This document shows, in pieces, positions 1-8,027 of a stretch of DNA of 64,000 bases. The stretch's first letter is position 1. Each line of letters opens with the position of its first letter. The translations under genes and the position numbers were made by a program. The notes under the pieces were generated by a model that was given only the letters and a program-made list of their open reading frames with translations, did no database searches and was not told where the DNA came from. Source of the DNA: an uncultured Eubacteriales bacterium (GTDB lineage Bacteria; Bacillota; Clostridia; Oscillospirales; Acutalibacteraceae); the NCBI GenBank assembly GCA_934486895.1, contig CAKSQZ010000001.1:62001-126000 (forward strand), written 5' to 3'.

Positions 1-1023
1 GGAACCTCTTGCGCTGTAAATAGTAAGCGATGTGCAGCCGCCAAATGCCGCCCAGCCTATCTCCTTTACGCTTCTCGAAATTGTCGCCGATGTGAGCGAT
101 TTGCAATTGAAGAACGCATTTCCGCCTATTTTGGTGACGCTGTTCGGAATCGTTATCGATTTGAGCGACGAACAGCCCTCAAAAGTGAATGAGTCTATAC
201 TCTCAATGCCGTTCGGGATATTCACCGATGTGAGAGCAGAACAGATGCGGAATGTGCCGTTGCCTAACTTTGTGACACTGTCGGGTATCGTTACGGATGT
301 GACTGCGGTGCAGCCTTCAAACACTTGGTTGGCAATAAGTCTTGTGCCGTCTTTTATCTTGTAATCGCCTGTTACATTTGCTGCAATCAAGCAATTATCC
401 GCATATAAAGCCCCGTTTTCCCAGTTCGACTGATCATTATAAAATCCTGTATTGATAAATGCTTTCTCGCCTATTTTTGTAACTCCGCTCGGAATCGTTA
501 CAGCAGTCAGCGAGGTGCAGCCGCGAAATGCAAGCCGATCAATGGTCGTGACGCTGCTCGGTATCGTTATCGAGCTGAGCGAAGTGCAGCCGCCGAACAC
601 ATCCTCCCTTATTGCTGTGAGGTTGTTCGGAAGCGTCACAGATGTGAGCGCTGTGCAATAGGCGAATGCACCCATGTCTATACTTGTAACGCTGTTCGGG
701 ATCGTTATCGATGTGAGCGATTCGCAACGGGAGAATGCCTGCATAAATATTGTTTTGATTGTGTTCGGAATGATTACGGATGTGAGCGTTTTGTTGCTGT
801 CGAACGCCTCATGGCCTATGCTTGTGATAGTGTGTCCGTCTATCATGCTCGGAATTTCGACAACTTTATCACTGCCGGTGTATTTTGTGATCTCGACAAT
901 TCCGTCGTCCCACACATAGTACACATAATCGCCGGAGGTGTATTCTTCCGCGGTCGCAAGGGTCAACGGAAGCGCCGAGAAGATGAGCATGGCGCACATC
1001 AGAACAGATATCATCTTTTTCAT
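1..1023 (-). CDS. Secreted leucine-rich-repeat (BspA-type) protein, 3' end outside window
   Basis: Left-edge fragment of 341 codons; the C-terminus lies outside the window. The first ~24 residues (MKK, hydrophobic core, ALPLTLATA) look like a Sec signal peptide. The rest is a run of ~23-residue LRR_5 repeats of the form SLTSITIPNSVTSIDMGAF, interrupted near residues 190-215 by an irregular stretch (FYNDQSNWENGALYAD), as is common in this family. The ATG at 1023 is preceded by AGGGGA. Such proteins are surface or secreted and usually mediate adhesion; function here is inferred only from family. It resembles the N-terminal parts of the proteins at 33723 and 35645, but whether it ends in a dockerin cannot be seen. 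Confidence 0.85.
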   Translation of the reverse strand, partial: MKKMISVLMCAMLIFSALPLTLATAEEYTSGDYVYYVWDDGIVEITKYTGSDKVVEIPSMIDGHTITSIGHEAFDSNKTLTSVIIPNTIKTIFMQAFSRCESLTSITIPNSVTSIDMGAFAYCTALTSVTLPNNLTAIREDVFGGCTSLSSITIPSSVTTIDRLAFRGCTSLTAVTIPSGVTKIGEKAFINTGFYNDQSNWENGALYADNCLIAANVTGDYKIKDGTRLIANQVFEGCTAVTSVTIPDSVTKLGNGTFRICSALTSVNIPNGIESIDSFTFEGCSSLKSITIPNSVTKIGGNAFFNCKSLTSATISRSVKEIGWAAFGGCTSLTIYSARGS

Positions 1024-1112
1024 TTTTTATTCCCCTTTTAGCCTTATTTTTTTCATCTACGCTTATTTTATCATAAGTCGGATTTTGTGTCAATGTTTTG
1101 AATCGCAGACAT

Positions 1113-1143
1113 AAAAAAGCGGAGCTTTTAAACTCCGCTTTTT
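1113..1143 (-). terminator. Intrinsic terminator of the pyrimidine-degradation operon
   Basis: GCGGAG / CTCCGC stem flanked by A and T runs on both sides, so it reads as a terminator in either direction. It lies just after the stop of the amidase gene (TGA at 1145-1147) on the minus strand and separates that operon from the LRR gene at 1023. Confidence 0.8.
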
Positions 1144-1144
1144 A

Positions 1145-2407
1145 TCAGTCCTTATCTGCTCTTAAAACCGCTCCGAGCATAACGGTCGCGCCGTCGGTGC
1201 AATGCTGAGGCGATGAATACTCAGGCTCACAGTGAGAAAGTCCGTCCTTTGACTGAACGAATATCATCGTTGTCGGTATGACATAGGACGCAAACTGGGC
1301 ATCATGGCCTGCTCCGGAATGGATATACTGGTGCTTTACACCTGCTTCCTCGGCGGACGCTTTGACATAAGAAACAAGCTTCTTGTCCCAGTAAACCGTG
1401 TCACGTTTCCACGCTTTTACGACCTCGCACTTACAGCCGTTCCAATCCATTTCGGCACAGCTTTTCACAATGTCGAGCACTTTTTCGAGCACCTTGGGAT
1501 CTTCATGCCGCGAATCAAACGAAAAATCGAAATAGTCCGGCACACAGGTGTGAACGCAGGGATGGCAGACGACTTCGCCTGTTGTGTAAACAAGATCCGG
1601 AACTCCGAGCTTATCGATCTCCTCGTGCAAATAGCAAAGCGCGCGGCTTGCGGCATAAAATGCATCGCGGCGTTTCGGCATCGGAAATGTGCCTGCGTGG
1701 GTCGTCTGACCATAGAATTTAAGGCGGTAGTTGAACATTCCGAGAACACAGTCTACAACGCCGATCTCATTGCCGTTATCTTCAAGGATCGGGCCCTGCT
1801 CGATATGCGTTTCAAACATATACTGATATTTCTCGGGGCTGAACCGATATTTTTTATCGCCTTTATATCCCGATTTTTCGAGCGCTTCTCCAAAAGTTTT
1901 GGTGGGATCGAGAATGCTCTTCGACGCCATCATATCCTCATATTTAAAATTCTTGCGGATATCCTCGGGCAGATAGTCGTAGCAGACGATACCTGAAACC
2001 ATCATTGCAGGCGGATAAAGCGAACCCTCCTCGTTTGTCCAGATCATTGCTGTGAGAGGGTGTTTGTGCTCAATGCCCTCCGCCGCGATCGTCTCAAGCA
2101 CCTCCATTGCAGACATAACGCCGAGAATACCGTCGTAATTGCCGCCGTTTTTTACCGAGTCCACATGCGACGCCACAACAATGCGTTTCGCCGTGGGATC
2201 GGTTCCGGGCAATGTGGCGTACATATTGGCGACATCGTCTATTTCAATAACGGCTCCGATCGCCTCCATGCGGCGTCTGAACTCCTCGCGGGCTTTCAGC
2301 GCAGGCTCGGACAGCGAGTATCTTGTGATACCGCCGTGTCCGGCATCACCGAAACGGCTGAATGTTTTGATTTTATCGGTCATTCTGTCAATACTGCATT
2401 TATACAT
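1145..2407 (-). CDS. M20-family N-carbamoyl-amino-acid hydrolase (probable N-carbamoyl-beta-alanine amidohydrolase)
   Basis: 420-aa zinc amidohydrolase of the carbamoylase/allantoate amidohydrolase branch of peptidase family M20. Metal-site motifs are visible: ASHVDSV (H81), GGNYDGILG (D92), WTNEEGS (E126/E127), FETHIEQGP (H201) and a late GLSHCEPEYSS His. HAGTFPMPKRRDAF is the dimer-interface substrate loop. In the reductive pyrimidine pathway such an enzyme releases CO2 and ammonia from N-carbamoyl-beta-alanine to give beta-alanine, and the neighbouring dihydropyrimidinase, PreA and aminotransferase genes support this. The start at 2407 has AAAGGAG 8 nt upstream; a later Met (residue 9) is possible. 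It is the last gene of the operon and runs into a terminator. Hydantoin or allantoate use cannot be excluded from sequence alone. Confidence 0.88.
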   Translation of the reverse strand: MYKCSIDRMTDKIKTFSRFGDAGHGGITRYSLSEPALKAREEFRRRMEAIGAVIEIDDVANMYATLPGTDPTAKRIVVASHVDSVKNGGNYDGILGVMSAMEVLETIAAEGIEHKHPLTAMIWTNEEGSLYPPAMMVSGIVCYDYLPEDIRKNFKYEDMMASKSILDPTKTFGEALEKSGYKGDKKYRFSPEKYQYMFETHIEQGPILEDNGNEIGVVDCVLGMFNYRLKFYGQTTHAGTFPMPKRRDAFYAASRALCYLHEEIDKLGVPDLVYTTGEVVCHPCVHTCVPDYFDFSFDSRHEDPKVLEKVLDIVKSCAEMDWNGCKCEVVKAWKRDTVYWDKKLVSYVKASAEEAGVKHQYIHSGAGHDAQFASYVIPTTMIFVQSKDGLSHCEPEYSSPQHCTDGATVMLGAVLRADKD

Positions 2408-2428
2408 ATAAAGGACTCCTTTCGGTTT

Positions 2429-2842
2429 TTATTCATATTCGGAAAAATCGGGTTTAAGGCAGTTGTCAAGCAGCTCGAGCAGCTCATCGGGATCGACTGT
2501 GTAGGCAAATTCGGTCGGTTCATCTGCACACTCGGCGATCATGAGAAACTCATTTTCCCAATCGCTCAGGGATACCATACCGATCGCATTCTTTTTGCCG
2601 CCGACACGGTTCAGCTCCGAAAGCAATCCGCTCGGACGAACATATCCGTAGAGCCGTCCGCTGCCGGAAACCTTGAACGGCAGCTTTTGCGCAAAAGCTT
2701 TGCCGACCTCGATATTCACAGGGATCTCGCTTATTCCCTTAGGCACTTTCCGCTGATAAAAGCTTATCAGCCTGAAATGGTCTGCCGGTATGAAATCACG
2801 CAATTTTATTCTGACAGCGTCCTCATATCTTTTAATTGCCAT
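2429..2842 (-). CDS. Unknown 137-aa protein in the pyrimidine operon
   Basis: I do not recognise the family. The ATG at 2842 (MAIKRYEDAV) is chosen because AGGAGG stands 9 nt upstream; a longer reading frame to 2866 has no better site. The product is soluble-looking, without signal peptide or membrane segment. It has a basic N-terminal third (KRYEDAVRIKLRDF, YQRKVPKG), a Gly-rich turn (GSGRLYGYVRPSG) and an acidic C-terminus (DPDELLELLDN, DFSEYE). It lies 33 bp after the alcohol dehydrogenase and 21 bp before the amidase on the same strand, so it is almost certainly co-transcribed. A role in regulating or assembling the pathway is conceivable but not shown. Confidence 0.8.
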   Translation of the reverse strand: MAIKRYEDAVRIKLRDFIPADHFRLISFYQRKVPKGISEIPVNIEVGKAFAQKLPFKVSGSGRLYGYVRPSGLLSELNRVGGKKNAIGMVSLSDWENEFLMIAECADEPTEFAYTVDPDELLELLDNCLKPDFSEYE

Positions 2843-2875
2843 ATCCGTTTTCCTCCTCTTTTGCAAACCGCTTTG

Positions 2876-3982
2876 TCAGACAACAGGCAATGAGTTTCTA
2901 TATGTATCTCTCAATACCTTTTCGTCGGGAACGACAACACAGTTGGCTATGTTTTTTGCTTTTATTGCTATTTTCGGAAATAGCTCAAGCTCTTCTTTTG
3001 TGAGCGTTTCGCGATCTCCGAGCAGTTCGTCGACCGCATTTTTAAAGCTGTCGACATCGTCAAATCCACAGGCTTCGATTATTTCGCCGACTTTTTCCGG
3101 CTTTGTTTTCAAAACAAACTTTAAAAACTCGGGGAGCAGCAATCCGTTTGCTCTGCCGTGGTCGATATACTTGAAATATGTAAGCGAATAGCCCATCGAA
3201 TGAACGGCTGTTGTGCCTGTATTTGCGATGACCGCACCTGCCATTGTGGAAGCTGTAAGCAGTTTTTCTCTCTGCTCGGGCGAAAGGCTGCCGCTTTTCA
3301 TATCATCAAAGCAGGAGCAGATATCGCTTATACTTTTCACGGCGAGAGCGTCTGTTACAACGGACGCTTTATTTGAAAGCATACCCTCGACAGCGTGCGA
3401 AAGCGCATCTATCGCGGTGTTTATCGTGACATTGATCGGAAGTCCGCTCATGTATTTATGATCGAGCAGCGCCAGCGACGGAAACAGCGACGGTGCGGCA
3501 AGGCTTGTTTTGGTTTTGGCTTCGTCGTTTGTCAGGATCGAATACTGCGTTACCTCAGAGCCCGTGCCCGCGGTGGTCGGCACGCATACTATCGGCATGA
3601 CCGCACCGCTCGGAACACCCATGAAAATATTTTCGCGCTTAATATCGAGCGACGACACCGCAGCGATAGCCTTAGCCGCATCCATCGGCGAGCCGCCGCC
3701 TATTGCAATAACGAAATCGCAGTTTTCTTCTTTCAGAAGCTTTGCGCCTTCATAAACGCAATCGACTGTCGGGTTGCTTACAACGCTGCCAAACAGTGCA
3801 TATTCGAGCTTTGCTATCTTGAGAGCATCTTCAATATCGCAAAGCGAACCGTTTATCCGAGCCGATGTTCTGCCTGTTACGATAAGCGGCTTTTTGCCGT
3901 ATGCCTTGAGCAGCTGTGCGTTTTCTCTGATGCAGTTATCGCCGCAGACTATCTTTGTGGGAGCAAAAAAGCTGAATTTCAT
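2876..3982 (-). CDS. Iron-containing alcohol dehydrogenase, probable malonic semialdehyde reductase / 3-hydroxypropionate dehydrogenase
   Basis: 368-aa group III (iron-activated) alcohol dehydrogenase. The nucleotide-binding GGGSPMDAAKA and TTAGTGSEVTQYSI motifs and the metal ligands in DALSHAVEG and in HSMGYSLTYFKYIDHGRANG are present. In context it would reduce malonic semialdehyde, made by the preceding aminotransferase, to 3-hydroxypropionate with NAD(P)H, giving a fermentative electron sink at the end of uracil degradation. Its ATG overlaps the aminotransferase stop (ATGA at 3979-3982), which implies translational coupling and matched amounts. Substrate assignment rests on context; the family also reduces butanal, lactaldehyde and others. 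Confidence 0.85.
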   Translation of the reverse strand: MKFSFFAPTKIVCGDNCIRENAQLLKAYGKKPLIVTGRTSARINGSLCDIEDALKIAKLEYALFGSVVSNPTVDCVYEGAKLLKEENCDFVIAIGGGSPMDAAKAIAAVSSLDIKRENIFMGVPSGAVMPIVCVPTTAGTGSEVTQYSILTNDEAKTKTSLAAPSLFPSLALLDHKYMSGLPINVTINTAIDALSHAVEGMLSNKASVVTDALAVKSISDICSCFDDMKSGSLSPEQREKLLTASTMAGAVIANTGTTAVHSMGYSLTYFKYIDHGRANGLLLPEFLKFVLKTKPEKVGEIIEACGFDDVDSFKNAVDELLGDRETLTKEELELFPKIAIKAKNIANCVVVPDEKVLRDTYRNSLPVV

Positions 3983-5310
3983 TTTGCATTCACCGTCTTA
4001 TCCGCTTCATCAAGCACCTTATCCATCTTAGCCATTTCCTCTCTGATCTGCTCGGGAGTTATGATAAGCGGAGGCGCGATGAGGATCATATTCTCATGCG
4101 AATATGTCTTGAAGCCCAACTTGCCGAGAGATGCCACCAGCTTGCCCATTTTGCCGAGCGGATCGGAACCGTAGGCGACATAAGGCTCGCGGGTCTTTTT
4201 ATCGTTGACAAGCTCGATCGCAGAGAACAGACCGATATATCTGACATCTCCGACGCACTCGTGCTTCTCTTTGAGTTTCTCGAGTTCTTCTCCGAGCACC
4301 TTGCCGGAGCGTACTGTGTTTTCGAGAATATTCTCGCTCTTATAATACTCAAGGCACGCAACGCCTGCCGCACAGGCGAGCGGATGACCGGAATACGTGA
4401 GTCCGCATGAAAGCAGATGATCATCAAAATACTCGCTTATCTCACGGCTGACAGCAACGCCGCCGAGCTGGACATAGCCGCAGGTGACGCCTTTTGCAAA
4501 GCTGACAAGATCGGGCTTTACGCCGAAATGCTCAAAAGCAAACATCTTGCCTGTTCTGCCGAAGCCCGCCATAACTTCGTCGCAGATCATAACGATACCG
4601 AATTCATCGCAGATCTTTCTGACTCCTTCAAGGTAGCCCTTAGGCGGAATGATAACTCCGTTTGAGCCTGTTATGGTTTCCATAACGATTGCGGCTACGG
4701 TATCGGGGCCCTCATAAACAACCTGCTCGCGGAGCCTGCGGACATAGAATGCGGTCGCTTCTTCCTCGGTGGCAAACGGAAGATTATCGCGATAGATGTA
4801 AGGATCGAAGAACTTTACAAATCCGGGAATACCGGGCTCAAGCGGATATCTTCTCGGCTCGCCTGTGAGATTTCCCGCACCGAATGTTGAACCGTGATAG
4901 CTGCGGTAGCGTGAGAAAACTTTTTTTCTGCCGGTATACATTCTTGCGATCTTTATTGCATTCTCATTGGCGTCCGCTCCGCCGTTTGTGAAAAACACCT
5001 TTGCGATATTATCTGGCATAAGATCGACGATCATCTTCGCGAGCTTTGCTCTGGGTTCACTGCCGTATGCAGGCGAAAGATAGCAATATTTCTCCGCTTG
5101 TTCCTTAATAGCATCGATGATCGGCTTGCAGCCGTGTCCGACATTCAGGTTGACAAGCTGCGACGACATATCGGTGTAGCGGTTGCCCTCGGTATCCCAC
5201 ATATAAATGCCCTCGGCACGCTCGATCGGGATCGGATTTAAGTTTTTCTGTTTAGACCACGATTGCAGGCAATAATCTGTCTGCATTTTTTTAATCTCAT
5301 TACCGTTCAT
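3979..5310 (-). CDS. Class III PLP aminotransferase, probable beta-alanine transaminase
   Basis: 443-aa omega-amino-acid aminotransferase. Visible signatures are FTNGGADANENAIKIAR (cofactor phosphate region), RSYHGSTFGAGNLTG, CDEVMAGFGRTGKMFAFEHF with the ring-binding Asp (about D244), and FAKGVTCGYVQLGGVAVS with the Schiff-base Lys (about K273). It would convert beta-alanine plus an oxo-acid acceptor to malonic semialdehyde, linking N-carbamoyl-beta-alanine hydrolysis to the dehydrogenase whose start codon it overlaps. The ATG at 5310 (MNGNEIKKM) has AAGGAG upstream and lies 17 bp from the regulator stop; the longer frame (to 5346) would overlap the regulator and lacks a better site. Acceptor (pyruvate or 2-oxoglutarate) cannot be told from sequence. 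Confidence 0.87.
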   Translation of the reverse strand: MNGNEIKKMQTDYCLQSWSKQKNLNPIPIERAEGIYMWDTEGNRYTDMSSQLVNLNVGHGCKPIIDAIKEQAEKYCYLSPAYGSEPRAKLAKMIVDLMPDNIAKVFFTNGGADANENAIKIARMYTGRKKVFSRYRSYHGSTFGAGNLTGEPRRYPLEPGIPGFVKFFDPYIYRDNLPFATEEEATAFYVRRLREQVVYEGPDTVAAIVMETITGSNGVIIPPKGYLEGVRKICDEFGIVMICDEVMAGFGRTGKMFAFEHFGVKPDLVSFAKGVTCGYVQLGGVAVSREISEYFDDHLLSCGLTYSGHPLACAAGVACLEYYKSENILENTVRSGKVLGEELEKLKEKHECVGDVRYIGLFSAIELVNDKKTREPYVAYGSDPLGKMGKLVASLGKLGFKTYSHENMILIAPPLIITPEQIREEMAKMDKVLDEADKTVNAK

Positions 5311-5327
5311 AAAAATATCGCTCCTTT

Positions 5328-6500
5328 TTAATCCTGATCCTTGCAAAGCATATTTCTTATATACATCGCAAGAACTATTTTAACTTTATCTTCTTCGTTG
5401 AATTCGACTCCGAGCATCTCCCGTATCAGCTTCATTTTGTAGTTGATCGTGTTGCGGTGAACGCCGAGCTTTCCCGCTGTTTCGTTTACACTGCAATTAC
5501 ACTCGAGATAACAGCGAAGTATTTTGAGATCTTCCGCAGCCGAATGCTTTGCCGAATCGGTAAGCGGAGAGAGCACGCTTTTTTCGAAATCTATTAGGAT
5601 CTGTATATCATCAACACCGAAAAGCAGTTTATAAACTCCGAGATCACGATAGTTCATTATCTCCTGCTTTTGAAAATTTGCTGCCTTCATTGATGAAAGT
5701 GCCTCATGATAGCCGGAAGGCACACTGTCGAGACCGTGCTTTAAATCGGAAATACCGACATGAAGTTCTGTCTCATCGCTGAGCTTGCGGACTCCGTCGC
5801 ACAGGATCCCGACTGTTTTCATGATCGTATCGCTGTCCTGGCGGCAAACGAATGTTAAATGGTTTTCCTGCACGAACACGCCGAGAGGCCCTCCCGAGGC
5901 TCTTATCGCTCTGCCTGCCGAGAACTGAAGCTGCTTCCAGATCTTTGCCGTTACAGATACTCCGTTTTGATACATTTCCGCAGTCACGACATTATAGCTG
6001 CTGTCGCGGTGAAAGCCTCTGCGTTCTAATATCGGTTCGATCTCCGACTTATCGGATGTCGCAAATATCAAACCTCTGAATGCATTTGCCAAACTCAGCT
6101 CTGTTTCCTCGCTTGAGATGATCCTGCGGCAAAGTTCATACATCATATCGATAATATGAACCTTCCACGGCAGTGAAAACAGCGGAAAGCCGTTTTTCTC
6201 GCAGAAAACTATCAGATCGGACGGCACGGATTCGATATAAGGTCCGAGGTTCACTATAAGTCCCGCCGCACCGTTTTCATAAAGGTGACGGGCAAAATCG
6301 ATAAGCCAGCCGGGCGGCTTGTGCTTGCCGATACCCGTTGTTACGATAAGCTCGTTACCGTGCAGAAATGCAGGAACTTCGGTGTCTTCCACCGCATGGA
6401 TCCAACGAACGCCTTTATCAAGTCCGCTTCTGCCTGCAAGCAGATGCATATCATATTGTTTATCGCAATTAGAGCATAACATTCCGAGTGTTATAGCCAT
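5328..6500 (-). CDS. PucR-family transcriptional regulator
   Basis: 390-aa regulator. The N-terminal ~120 residues match the PucR (purine catabolism regulator) sensory domain (TLGMLCSNCDKQYDMHLLAG, VRWIHAVEDTEVPAFLHGNE, LIVTTGIG). A middle domain of the GGDEF-like type is followed by a C-terminal HTH_30 (LKILRCYLECNCSVNETA, GKLGVHRNTINYKMKLIREM). Regulators of this family act on purine, hydantoin and amino-acid catabolic genes. It is embedded inside the operon it probably controls, between preA and the aminotransferase gene, with GGAGG upstream of the start. The effector is probably a pathway substrate or intermediate (inference). Confidence 0.88.
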   Translation of the reverse strand: MAITLGMLCSNCDKQYDMHLLAGRSGLDKGVRWIHAVEDTEVPAFLHGNELIVTTGIGKHKPPGWLIDFARHLYENGAAGLIVNLGPYIESVPSDLIVFCEKNGFPLFSLPWKVHIIDMMYELCRRIISSEETELSLANAFRGLIFATSDKSEIEPILERRGFHRDSSYNVVTAEMYQNGVSVTAKIWKQLQFSAGRAIRASGGPLGVFVQENHLTFVCRQDSDTIMKTVGILCDGVRKLSDETELHVGISDLKHGLDSVPSGYHEALSSMKAANFQKQEIMNYRDLGVYKLLFGVDDIQILIDFEKSVLSPLTDSAKHSAAEDLKILRCYLECNCSVNETAGKLGVHRNTINYKMKLIREMLGVEFNEEDKVKIVLAMYIRNMLCKDQD

Positions 6501-6531
6501 AGTATCCTCCTTTCGCTGAGTGAAAAGGGTC

Positions 6532-7992
6532 TTACCGTTTTAAAACACGCTTTGATACATTTATCGCACCGTTTGGACATACGAGTCTGCACAAATGGCA
6601 GCCCACGCATTTATTGCCTGTGAGCACAGGTTTTCTGTCATCGGAGAACGACAATGCCTGATGACCTGCGTCCGAGCAAGCGATATAACATCTGCCGCAG
6701 CCTACGCACTGAGTTTTGTCAAACACCGGATAGACAACGGTTTCGCGGTCGAGCTTGTCGGCGGTAGTCATATTCTTAAGCGCCGCACCCGAAAACTCTT
6801 TCACGCTCTTGTAGCCTGCTTTGTAAAGATACTCCGAAAATCCCGAGATCATATCGGTGATTATCCGATAGCCGTACTGCATTACGGCTGTGGTGACCTG
6901 AATATTCGAGCAGCCGAGTGCAATAAATTCGGCGGCGTCTTTCCAGCTTTCAATGCCGCCCATTCCGCTGATCGGACACCGAAGCTGTTTATCGGTCGCG
7001 AGGTCGTAGATAAATCTCAGCGCGATCGGTTTAACAGCCTTTCCCGAATATCCCGACACTGCCGATTCGCCGTTGACCGACGGAGCTGCTGTCAGTGCGG
7101 GAAGCTCGAGTCCGGTGATGCTTTTTATAGTGTTGATCGCAGCAATGGCTGTTGCGCCGTTTTTCATTGCCGCTCTTGCGGGCGGTTCCATGTTGCCGAT
7201 ATTCGGCGTCATTTTCGCGAGAACGGGCAGGCTTGTGCCGCGCCTTACCGCCGCGGTGTATTTGCCGACAAGTTCTTCGCTCTGGCCGACATCGCACCCC
7301 ATTCCTTTAACCGCCATCTGCGGGCATGAGAAGTTGCATTCGATCATATCGACTCCTGCCTGCTCGGACAGTTTCGCAAGAAGCGTCCACTCCTCCTCGG
7401 TTTGTCCCATTATCGATGAAACGATGACCTTATTCGGGAAATCGGCTTTCAGGCGTCTGAGTGTTTCGAGATCGTCTTTATAAGAGTGGTCGGATATCTG
7501 CTCCATATTTCTGAAGCCTAAAAACTCCGAGCCGTCTTTACTGTAAGCGTCAAATCTCGGTGACACTTCGCTCGGGCGATACAGTCCGATCGTTTTATAG
7601 ACAACTCCCGCCCAGCCTGCTTTGAGCGCGTTTGCACACATATCATAGCCGCTCGCAACCACCGAAGACGAAAGGAAAAACGGATTTTCGCATTTGACAC
7701 CGCAAAAATCGACCGACAGATCAACATAGCCTTGCGGGCGATCTGCCGCCTGCTTTGCGAGCTTTTGTATTCTCAGCGGCATATCCGGATGAATACAAGC
7801 CTTTTCGCAGTCTTTTCGGCAATCGGTGCAGTCGGCAGTCATATAAACCAAAGCACCCGACAGATTTTCCATTCTGAGCGACTGCAAAAACTTATCGGGG
7901 CGGTTGCCCTTTCCGCACGCTTTTGCACACGGCGCATCATAGCACAGCATACATCTTGCGGCTTCCTTTTTCTCAAAGATCAGCTTGTTCAT
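6532..7992 (-). CDS. preA: PreA-type dihydropyrimidine dehydrogenase with fused N-terminal Fe-S module
   Basis: 486 aa. Residues ~10-85 carry eight Cys in two groups (CMLCYDAPCAKAC, CTDCRKDCEKAC), the alpha-helical [4Fe-4S] module found at the N-terminus of animal DPD and bacterial PreT/GltD. Residues ~90-400 are the FMN TIM barrel, very like E. coli PreA as I remember it (FCGVKCENPFFLSSS, VVYKTIGL, IECNFSCPQM, KMTPNIGNM, SGYSGKAVKPIALRF), with C233 in the loop GMGCDVGQ as likely general acid. Residues ~420-480 hold two more [4Fe-4S] sites (CVGCGRCYIAC, CVGCHLCRLVC). It should reduce uracil/thymine to the dihydro form. The FAD/NADPH domains of DPD are absent and no preT is in the window, so the electron donor is unclear. 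Confidence 0.9.
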   Translation of the reverse strand: MNKLIFEKKEAARCMLCYDAPCAKACGKGNRPDKFLQSLRMENLSGALVYMTADCTDCRKDCEKACIHPDMPLRIQKLAKQAADRPQGYVDLSVDFCGVKCENPFFLSSSVVASGYDMCANALKAGWAGVVYKTIGLYRPSEVSPRFDAYSKDGSEFLGFRNMEQISDHSYKDDLETLRRLKADFPNKVIVSSIMGQTEEEWTLLAKLSEQAGVDMIECNFSCPQMAVKGMGCDVGQSEELVGKYTAAVRRGTSLPVLAKMTPNIGNMEPPARAAMKNGATAIAAINTIKSITGLELPALTAAPSVNGESAVSGYSGKAVKPIALRFIYDLATDKQLRCPISGMGGIESWKDAAEFIALGCSNIQVTTAVMQYGYRIITDMISGFSEYLYKAGYKSVKEFSGAALKNMTTADKLDRETVVYPVFDKTQCVGCGRCYIACSDAGHQALSFSDDRKPVLTGNKCVGCHLCRLVCPNGAINVSKRVLKR

Positions 7993-8027
7993 AACTGTCG
8001 CTCCTTTCGATAGATCTGTGATATTCT

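Noticed and set aside
32..919. Plus-strand open frames opposite the LRR gene
   Set aside because: They are antisense readings of the repeated LRR codons; the minus strand has signal peptide, ribosome binding site and consistent repeats.
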